Assembly: GCA_964503455.1 (NCBI GenBank)
Contig: CAZCZR010000032.1
Location: forward strand, 1 to 19,235
DNA from: CAZCZR01 sp964503455
GTDB taxonomy: Bacteria > Bacillota > Clostridia > UBA1381
Length of the DNA stretch: 19,235 bases
Direction: 5' to 3'
Part shown: positions 13,930 to 19,235 of the stretch, piece after piece
How positions within the stretch are numbered: position 1 is the stretch's first letter
How the letters are laid out: the number at the start of each line of letters is the position of its first letter
Program-made: the position numbers and the translations under genes
Notes under the pieces: generated by a model
Database searches by the model: none
Told to the model about the DNA's origin: nothing
The model's input: the letters and a program-made list of their open reading frames with translations, nothing else

Positions 13930-15738
13930 ATGGAATATATGTACGTTGATGAAATGAAAGTCCCCATCGAGGGAGAAAAAAATATACTTGAAATCGTAAG
14001 AAAAGCCGGTATAGAGCTGCCGACATTTTGTTACTATTCGGAGCTTTCGACCTACGGCGCGTGCCGTATGTGCGTTGTCGAGAACGAAAGGGGCGGCATA
14101 GAGGCTGCCTGCTCGACGCTGCCGCGTCCGGGCATGAGAATCAAAACCAATACCCCCGCGCTTCATAAGCACCGTTCGATGATACTTGAGCTGCTGCTTG
14201 CCGCTCATTGCCGCGACTGCACCACCTGCTCAAAGACCGGAAAGTGCCGTCTGCAGGAGCTTGCGTACAGATTCGGCATACATAACGTGCGTTTCGCCGA
14301 CCACCGCGAGGAGCAGGAGCTTGACACAAGCTCGGTTAGCCTTGTGCGCAATCCGAACAAGTGTATTCTCTGCGGCGACTGTGTGAGAGTTTGTCAGGAA
14401 AAACAGAATGTGGGCGTTCTCGACTTCGCGTTCAGAGGCTCGAAGATGCGCGTAATGCCGGCGTTTAACAGAAAGCTTGCCGAAACGGACTGCGTAAACT
14501 GCGGTCAATGCTCGTCCGTATGTCCGACCGGAGCTATAACCGTCAAGGATGAAACCACCAAAATGTGGCATTATATAAACGATCCGTCAAAGTTCGTAGT
14601 CGTTCAGATCGCTCCCGCCGTAAGAGTGGGCTTGGGAGATGAGTTCGGCTGCGAGCCGGGCGAGAATATTCTGGGCAAGCTGGTACACGCGCTTAAGATG
14701 ATGGGTGTTGACAGAGTGTACGACACGTCATTGGGCGCGGATCTGACGGTAGTCGAGGAGGCGCACGAGTTTATGGACAGACTCAGCGACAACGGCCCTC
14801 TGCCGATGTTCACGTCCTGCTGCCCCGCGTGGATAAAGTACGCCGAGCAGAAGCATCCGGAGCTTATAAACAGGAACATTTCCTCCTGCCGTTCTCCCAT
14901 GCAGATGTTCTCGGCTGTGACGAAGGAGTATTTCAGGAATATAGAGCCTGTTGACGGCAAAGAGATCGTAAACGTGGCGATCATGCCGTGTACGGCAAAG
15001 AAATATGAGGCGCAGCGCCCCGAGTTTATCAGAAAAGACGGCTCGGAGGAAACGGATCTTGTTCTGACGACACAGGAGATCGCGAGAATGATCCGCAACG
15101 CGGGCATCAATTTCAATTCGCTGGGACACGAGTATCTGGACGGCCCGTTCGATATGGGCGGTTCGGGCGCGGGAGTTATCTTCGGCGTTACCGGCGGCGT
15201 TTCGGAGGCGGTGCTGAGATACTGCGCTTCAAGAATGTCAATCCATACTATAAGAGCCATATCCGATCTGGGTATCAGGGGCAAAGAAGGTATTAAGGAA
15301 GCCGTTTTCAAGATGGGCGGCCTTGATATAAAGCTGTGTGTCGTTCACGGTCTTGCGAACGCAGAGAAGGTCATACAGGGTATAGAAAGCGGCGAGATGC
15401 AGTATGATCTGGTAGAGGTCATGGCGTGTCCCGAAGGATGTATCGGCGGCGCGGGTCAGCCGTTTGCGATGCGCTCCGCCCGCGATAAAAGAGCGAAGGG
15501 TCTTTACAGCACCGATGACCGCATACAAATCAAGTACGCGTCCAAGAACCCCATGGTTGACTACGCGTATAAGGATATAATCCTTGATAACGCCCATGAG
15601 CTGCTCCATGTTCGCTACGGCGAACCGGAGGAGTACGCTGCCGGCGGGGAATACGCCGATTTTGAAATCCCCGCGGAGGAAGAGCCGGAGGACTACGGCG
15701 AAGCCGATTTCAGCGCGTTTGAGGGTACGGTAAGATAA
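13930..15738 (+). CDS. hydA: [FeFe]-hydrogenase catalytic subunit (HydA, NADH/ferredoxin-linked)
   Basis: This 602-residue protein makes or oxidises H2 at an H-cluster. Its N-terminal relay has a [2Fe-2S] site (Cys34, Cys45, Cys48, Cys61), a His-ligated [4Fe-4S] site (His93, Cys97, Cys100, Cys106) and two [4Fe-4S] clusters (Cys145/148/151/155; Cys188/191/194/198). The H-cluster motifs are TSCCPAW (295-301), MPCTAKKYE (352-360) and MACPEGCIGGAGQP (498-511), placing proton-transfer Cys297 and ligands Cys298, Cys354, Cys500 and Cys504 almost at Clostridium CpI numbering. A small-subunit-like domain follows (to about 565), then an acidic tail (566-602). GGAGG precedes the ATG. Maturases HydE, HydF and HydG are not in the window. 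Confidence 0.96.
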   Translation: MEYMYVDEMKVPIEGEKNILEIVRKAGIELPTFCYYSELSTYGACRMCVVENERGGIEAACSTLPRPGMRIKTNTPALHKHRSMILELLLAAHCRDCTTCSKTGKCRLQELAYRFGIHNVRFADHREEQELDTSSVSLVRNPNKCILCGDCVRVCQEKQNVGVLDFAFRGSKMRVMPAFNRKLAETDCVNCGQCSSVCPTGAITVKDETTKMWHYINDPSKFVVVQIAPAVRVGLGDEFGCEPGENILGKLVHALKMMGVDRVYDTSLGADLTVVEEAHEFMDRLSDNGPLPMFTSCCPAWIKYAEQKHPELINRNISSCRSPMQMFSAVTKEYFRNIEPVDGKEIVNVAIMPCTAKKYEAQRPEFIRKDGSEETDLVLTTQEIARMIRNAGINFNSLGHEYLDGPFDMGGSGAGVIFGVTGGVSEAVLRYCASRMSIHTIRAISDLGIRGKEGIKEAVFKMGGLDIKLCVVHGLANAEKVIQGIESGEMQYDLVEVMACPEGCIGGAGQPFAMRSARDKRAKGLYSTDDRIQIKYASKNPMVDYAYKDIILDNAHELLHVRYGEPEEYAAGGEYADFEIPAEEEPEDYGEADFSAFEGTVR

Positions 15739-15747
15739 TAAACACCG

Positions 15748-15784
15748 AAACGGACAAGGCACAATGGCGGCTTTGTCCGTTTTT
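15748..15784 (+). terminator. Intrinsic terminator of the hydrogenase operon
   Basis: ACGGACAA (15750-15757) pairs perfectly with TTGTCCGT (15773-15780) around a 15-nt loop, and five T residues follow or end the arm. It lies 9 bp after the hydA stop and cleanly ends the hydCBA transcript. Confidence 0.88.
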
Positions 15785-15837
15785 GCGCGGCAAGCCTTAG
15801 ATGATTGCAAAACGCACCCGGCTTATTTAATTGTGTA

Positions 15838-15866
15838 TGGACAAATCGCCGGCGGTGTGGTATAAT
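15838..15866 (+). promoter_or_regulatory. Extended -10 promoter for the GH25-holB unit
   Basis: TGGACA (15838-15843) and TATAAT (15861-15866) are 17 bp apart, and TGTGG precedes the -10. The expected start near 15873 is only about 14 nt before the ATG, so the leader is little more than the GGGAGGAAT ribosome binding site. Confidence 0.72.
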
Positions 15867-15886
15867 GTTTTCGGGAGGAATATTCA

Positions 15887-16801
15887 ATGAAGAAAATTAT
15901 TTGTATTTTATTATCCGCGCTTATGCTGCCGTGTCCCGCCGCGGGAGCTGCGGAGCCGGCGATGTCGGGTATAGACGTGAGCCGTTATCAGGGAGAGATC
16001 GACTGGGAAAAAACAGCGGAGGAAATCGGTTTTGCGGTGATCCGCTGCGGCTACGGCAGCGATATTGAAAGTCAGGACGATCCTTTTTGGGAGGATAACG
16101 CCCGCGCGTGCGAGGAGCTGGGTATTCCCTACGGCGCGTATCTGTATTCTTATGCGGACACCGTTGAAAAGGCCGAAAGCGAGGCGAATCACGCGCTTCG
16201 GCTGTTGGAAGGGCATACGCTTACGTTTCCGGTGTATTACGATATTGAGGACAGTATTCAGGATAAGCTCACCCCGAAAGAGCTTGCCGAAATAGCAAAG
16301 ACGTTTTGCGCCGTAATACAGGCGGCGGGTTACGAGGCGGGCATATACGCCGACAAAAACCATTGGGAAACGCGCCTGACGGATCCCGCCTTTGATGATC
16401 CGTCATGGTACAAATGGGTTGCCCAGTATAGCGATGAGTGTACATACAAGGGAGAATATACCATGTGGCAGTACAGCGGCAGCGCGTCGGTTTCGGGAGT
16501 TGAGGGAGATGTTGACGGCGATCTCTGGTACGGCGATGTGCGAAAGGCAAAGCCGTGTCCCGTATTCACGGCGGACATAAGCGGAGGCGGCGCCGTAATA
16601 ACCAACACCTCCGCCTATGCGCGCAAAGCCTCGGTGATAATAGCGGAATATGAAGCGGACGGCACGTTTAAGGGCAGCCGTATCGTTGAGAGAACGTTCA
16701 GCCCAGGGGAAGCATATGAGGTGAAGCTTAACAACGACGAAAGCCGTGTGTTTGTGTGGGACAGCGTTGAAGCCATGACGCCTGCGGAAAGGAAGGACTA
16801 A
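15887..16801 (+). CDS. Secreted glycoside hydrolase family 25 (lysozyme-like muramidase)
   Basis: GH25 enzymes cleave the MurNAc-GlcNAc bond of peptidoglycan. The 304-residue protein starts with a signal peptide (KK, hydrophobic core, AAGA about residue 21). The GH25 domain follows: GIDVSRYQG with Asp30, FAVIRCGYG (49-57), PYGAYLYSY (81-89), and the catalytic DIE motif Asp119-Glu121 in YYDIED. YKWVAQY and MWQYS line the C-terminal strands of the barrel. After about 215 comes a small beta-rich domain ending in SRVFVWDSVEAMTP, which resembles a short domain seen on secreted Clostridia proteins. It may remodel the cell's own wall, perhaps in sporulation or division, or act on other bacteria. No cell-wall anchor is visible. 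It is 3 bp from holB. Confidence 0.92.
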   Translation: MKKIICILLSALMLPCPAAGAAEPAMSGIDVSRYQGEIDWEKTAEEIGFAVIRCGYGSDIESQDDPFWEDNARACEELGIPYGAYLYSYADTVEKAESEANHALRLLEGHTLTFPVYYDIEDSIQDKLTPKELAEIAKTFCAVIQAAGYEAGIYADKNHWETRLTDPAFDDPSWYKWVAQYSDECTYKGEYTMWQYSGSASVSGVEGDVDGDLWYGDVRKAKPCPVFTADISGGGAVITNTSAYARKASVIIAEYEADGTFKGSRIVERTFSPGEAYEVKLNNDESRVFVWDSVEAMTPAERKD

Positions 16802-16804
16802 GCC

Positions 16805-17797
16805 GTGTACGGATATGAAATATTTCACCCGAAGCTTATGAATACGCTGCTGCGCGCGGCGAGGAACGGCACCGCCTCTCACGCGTATATATTTGAAGGC
16901 GAGGCGGGACTCGGAAAATCCGAGGCGGCAATGCTTTTTGCCAAGGCTCTTTTATGCTCAAACCGCGAAGCCGCGCCGTGCTGCTCCTGCAAAAGCTGCG
17001 CCATGACAGCCGCCCTCACTCATCCGGATATAGTGCGCGTCGCGCCGGAGGACAGGAAAAAAAGCATCGGAGTGAGCGAGATAGAAAAAATGTCCGCCGA
17101 AGCGCATATCAAGCCGTTTTACAGCGGAAAAAAGGTATTTATCACAAATGCGGACCTTCTGACCGAGGCGGCGCAGAACAAGCTTTTGAAGCTCATCGAG
17201 GAGCCGCCGGAGTATGCGGTGTTCCTGTTTACGGCAACATCTCTTGCGGGAGTGCTTCCGACAACACAGTCGCGCTGCGTGCAGATACACTTCCCTCCCG
17301 TGACAGACGATGTTACGGAGGATTACATCAGAAAACGCCACCCGGAGGCGAGTCCCGAAAGCCTTCGCTTTTACGTGCGCTATTCGGCGGGCATACCCAA
17401 GCGCGCCGATGAGCTTATTTCGGATGAAGCCTTCGCTTCCCTGCGCGCCGACGCGCTTGCCCGCATAAGTATGCTTTTTTCGAAAAGCATCGCCCACGCT
17501 TACAAGATAGCGGACTTTTTCGACAAAAACAAGGACAGCGCCGGCACGATACTCGATATATGGATCTCCTTTGTCCGCGATATGATCGCCGTACAGAACG
17601 ACGCCGAAAGCTGCATTGTCAACACCGATGTGAGTGCGGCGGTGTCAAAGGCGGCTCATACCGTAAGCTCCCGCATGGCGGTAAAGGCGCTTGAGGAAAT
17701 GATCGCCGCAAAACGTAAGCTTGACAGATACGTTAATTTGAACGCCGCGGTTATGACATTTGTCCTGAACACCAAAAATGTATCTTTTTTTCATTGA
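16805..17797 (+). CDS. holB: DNA polymerase III subunit delta' (HolB)
   Basis: Delta' is part of the clamp-loader complex that places the beta clamp on DNA. The 330-residue protein has SHAYIFEGEAGLGKS (P-loop 32-39), a zinc-binding cluster with Cys51, Cys59/60, Cys62 and Cys65, the TEAAQNKLLKLIEEPPE stretch near 120-135 and TQSRCVQIHF as in delta'. The C-terminal third is the helical collar domain. Translation starts at a GTG (16805), with GGAAGGA inside the end of the GH25 gene, implying coupling. In Clostridia holB commonly sits near tmk and a PSP1/RicT gene. Here neither neighbour is present and it shares a transcript with a muramidase. Confidence 0.9.
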   Translation: MYGYEIFHPKLMNTLLRAARNGTASHAYIFEGEAGLGKSEAAMLFAKALLCSNREAAPCCSCKSCAMTAALTHPDIVRVAPEDRKKSIGVSEIEKMSAEAHIKPFYSGKKVFITNADLLTEAAQNKLLKLIEEPPEYAVFLFTATSLAGVLPTTQSRCVQIHFPPVTDDVTEDYIRKRHPEASPESLRFYVRYSAGIPKRADELISDEAFASLRADALARISMLFSKSIAHAYKIADFFDKNKDSAGTILDIWISFVRDMIAVQNDAESCIVNTDVSAAVSKAAHTVSSRMAVKALEEMIAAKRKLDRYVNLNAAVMTFVLNTKNVSFFH

Positions 17798-17840
17798 ACG
17801 CAATATCTGTAAAATTAAGGAAGAATTTGACAAGAAACTA

Positions 17841-17869
17841 TTGACTTTTAGATTTTTTTGTGGTATAAT
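17841..17869 (+). promoter_or_regulatory. Extended -10 promoter for the AbrB-like gene
   Basis: TTGACT (17841-17846) and TATAAT (17864-17869) are 17 bp apart, with TGTGG before the -10. A further TTGACA lies at 17827-17832, too far to pair with this -10. The leader is about 40 nt, AT-rich, and ends in AAGGAGGAAA. Confidence 0.75.
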
Positions 17870-17916
17870 GAGTGTGTAAGGTTAAAAAAACATAATGCTA
17901 ACAAGGAGGAAATCAA

Positions 17917-18171
17917 ATGAAAGCAACAGGAATTACACGTCCGGTCGATGAAGCGGGAAGAGTGGTTTTACCCAAGGAGCTGCGCAGAGTGATGAATCTC
18001 AAGCCGGCGGACAGATTGGAAATTTTTACGGACAACGGCTATATTATGCTGAAAAAGTATGAAACTTCATGCATACTGTGCGGAAGCTCCGATGATGTTA
18101 TTGAGGTAGACTCAAAATACATCTGCCGCGACTGCGCGGAAAAGATAGTAAAGACGTTATCCGTCGAATAA
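17917..18171 (+). CDS. AbrB/SpoVT-family transition-state regulator with zinc-ribbon-like C-terminus
   Basis: The 84-residue protein has a clear AbrB-type swapped-hairpin DNA-binding domain in residues 1-48 (ATGITRPVDEAGRVVLPKEL, then LEIFTDNGYIMLKKY). It binds AT-rich DNA as a dimer or tetramer and in relatives represses stationary-phase genes and its own promoter. The C-terminus has Cys52-x2-Cys55 and Cys70-x2-Cys73, which could bind zinc and probably mediates oligomerisation. B. subtilis AbrB lacks this pair of CxxC motifs, but I recall them in clostridial homologues. AAGGAGG precedes the ATG. It is probably monocistronic, since hairpins follow. The exact orthologue (AbrB, Abh or another paralogue) cannot be decided here. 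Confidence 0.9.
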   Translation: MKATGITRPVDEAGRVVLPKELRRVMNLKPADRLEIFTDNGYIMLKKYETSCILCGSSDDVIEVDSKYICRDCAEKIVKTLSVE

Positions 18172-18172
18172 G

Positions 18173-18216
18173 CCGGCATACTGTTTTATCAAACTGCCGG
18201 ACCGATTTTGCGGTTC
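18173..18216 (+). terminator. Tandem hairpins after the AbrB-like gene
   Basis: CCGGCA (18173-18178) pairs with TGCCGG (18195-18200), with an inner GTTT/AAAC. Partly overlapping it, GGACCG (18199-18204) can pair with CGGTTC (18211-18216) with one G-U. Neither is followed by a good T-tract, so they may be a weak terminator or attenuate read-through into galE. Confidence 0.4.
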
Positions 18217-18219
18217 GTC

Positions 18220-18250
18220 TTGAATATCGCGCAAACGGCTGTAATATAAT
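18220..18250 (+). promoter_or_regulatory. Possible promoter for galE
   Basis: TTGAAT (18220-18225) and consensus TATAAT (18245-18250) are 19 bp apart, longer than ideal. The start would lie only about 15 nt before the galE ATG, beside its AAGGAGG ribosome binding site. Confidence 0.45.
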
Positions 18251-18273
18251 CATTTCAAGGAGGACAAAAAAGT

Positions 18274-19235
18274 ATGAATATATTGGTTACGGGCGGCGCC
18301 GGTTATATCGGCAGTCATACCTGCGTGGAGCTTTTGAACGCGGGCTATGATATTGTGGTGCTTGACAATCTTTACAATGCCAGCGAAAAGTGTCTGGAGG
18401 CTGTAAAGAAGCTGACGGGTAAGGATTTTCCTTTTTACAAGACCGATCTGCTCGACCGCGAGGGTACGGAAAAGGTATTTGCCGAGAACAAGATAGACGC
18501 GGTGATCCATTTTGCGGGACTTAAGGCTGTCGGCGAGTCAACGCAAATACCGCTCAGATACTATGATAACAACATCACGGGAACGCTTCATCTCATGGAG
18601 GCGATGGAGAAATACGGCTGCAACAACATAGTATTCTCGTCGTCCGCTACGGTATACGGCGACCCTGAAAGAGTTCCCATTGTCGAGTCGGACAATAAGG
18701 GCGATAAGATTCTTACCACCAACCCCTACGGTACGACAAAGCTGTTTATCGAAAGGATCATGACTGACGCGCAAAAGGCGAATCCGAAGCTGTCGGTAAC
18801 GCTTCTGCGCTACTTCAACCCCATAGGCGCTCACAAGAGCGGGATCATGGGCGAGGATCCGAAGGGCATTCCGAACAACCTGCTGCCGTATGTGGCTCAG
18901 GTGGCTGTCGGCAAGCTTGAGAAGGTACACGTATTCGGCAATGATTATCCCACGCCCGACGGCACCGGCGTGCGCGATTATATCCATGTTGTGGATCTGG
19001 CGATAGGCCATGTAAAGGCGATAGACCATTGCGCGAACAAGGAGGGCGTACATATCTACAACCTCGGCACGGGCAACGGCTACAGCGTTCTTCAGATAAT
19101 CAAGGCGTTTTCAAGGGCGTGCGGCAAGGAGCTGCCGTATCAGATAGATCCGAGGCGTCCGGGCGATATTGCCGAGTGCTACGCGGATCCGACGAAGGCG
19201 AGAGAGGAGCTGGGCTGGACGGCGAAGCGCGGCAT
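18274..19235 (+). CDS. galE: UDP-glucose 4-epimerase (GalE), 3' end cut by window edge
   Basis: GalE interconverts UDP-glucose and UDP-galactose for the Leloir pathway and for cell-surface polysaccharides. The frame stays open for 320 codons to the window edge, so only roughly the last 10-20 residues of a normal GalE should be missing. The NAD-binding GGAGYIGS is at 7-14, FSSSATVYG at 121-129 includes catalytic Ser124, and the YxxxK catalytic pair is Tyr152 and Lys156 in NPYGTTK. RYFNPIGAH and RDYIHV are typical of GalE over other extended short-chain dehydrogenases, and RPGD near the end is also typical. AAGGAGG lies 9 nt before the ATG. Some relatives also act on UDP-GlcNAc, which cannot be settled here. 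Confidence 0.95.
   Translation, partial: MNILVTGGAGYIGSHTCVELLNAGYDIVVLDNLYNASEKCLEAVKKLTGKDFPFYKTDLLDREGTEKVFAENKIDAVIHFAGLKAVGESTQIPLRYYDNNITGTLHLMEAMEKYGCNNIVFSSSATVYGDPERVPIVESDNKGDKILTTNPYGTTKLFIERIMTDAQKANPKLSVTLLRYFNPIGAHKSGIMGEDPKGIPNNLLPYVAQVAVGKLEKVHVFGNDYPTPDGTGVRDYIHVVDLAIGHVKAIDHCANKEGVHIYNLGTGNGYSVLQIIKAFSRACGKELPYQIDPRRPGDIAECYADPTKAREELGWTAKRG

Noticed and set aside
1..19235. CRISPR arrays, insertion sequences, tRNA or rRNA genes, prophage or defence systems
   Set aside because: Nothing in the visible sequence shows regularly spaced repeats, transposase motifs, tRNA-like cloverleaves or defence-gene families.

Overview
The window looks like a piece of an anaerobic, endospore-forming member of the Bacillota (class Clostridia). 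The evidence is a tricistronic GerA/GerB/GerC-type germinant receptor operon, a trimeric NuoE/NuoF/[FeFe]-hydrogenase operon, an AbrB-type regulator, strong AGGAGG-like ribosome binding sites and consensus sigma-A promoters. G+C is roughly half by eye. A run of exactly 100 Ns (11199-11298) shows this is a scaffolded draft assembly, possibly a metagenome bin, so the two sides may be separated by an unknown distance.

Layout. Positions 1-1784 (minus strand) hold parA-parB followed by the start of a small membrane-protein gene that runs off the left edge. A perfect parS site lies just upstream of parA. Divergent from it (2037-6165, plus strand) is a spore germinant receptor operon of A, B and C subunits. 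A second perfect parS site sits between the B and C genes. ParB, ParA and parS usually lie close to oriC, so the window is probably origin-proximal.

Positions 6255-10929 (minus strand) form a co-directional housekeeping cluster. In transcription order it is gpmI (glycolysis), rsmA/ksgA (16S rRNA dimethyltransferase), a 34-residue single-pass membrane protein, an RsmF/NOP2-type rRNA cytosine methyltransferase, and an AlkD-like alkylpurine glycosylase. A consensus extended -10 promoter at 11098-11126 drives it through a leader of about 160 nt. A second, oppositely directed promoter lies inside that leader.

Positions 10930-11561 are intergenic and contain the N gap and two terminator-like hairpins. 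Positions 11562-15738 (plus) encode HydC-HydB-HydA, the likely NAD- and ferredoxin-linked electron-bifurcating [FeFe]-hydrogenase, closed by a strong intrinsic terminator. Positions 15887-17797 encode a secreted GH25 muramidase followed 3 nt later by holB (DNA polymerase III delta'). Positions 17917-18171 encode a small AbrB-family regulator with a CxxC/CxxC C-terminus, and 18274 to the right edge is galE, cut by the window end.

I see no clearly new multi-gene defence or biosynthetic system. The most interesting items are the parS site embedded in the germination operon, the unannotated 34-residue membrane ORF between two rRNA methyltransferase genes, the divergent promoter and hairpin that may make a small RNA across the gpmI promoter, and the repeat-expanded Ser/Gly insert in the GerC-like lipoprotein.
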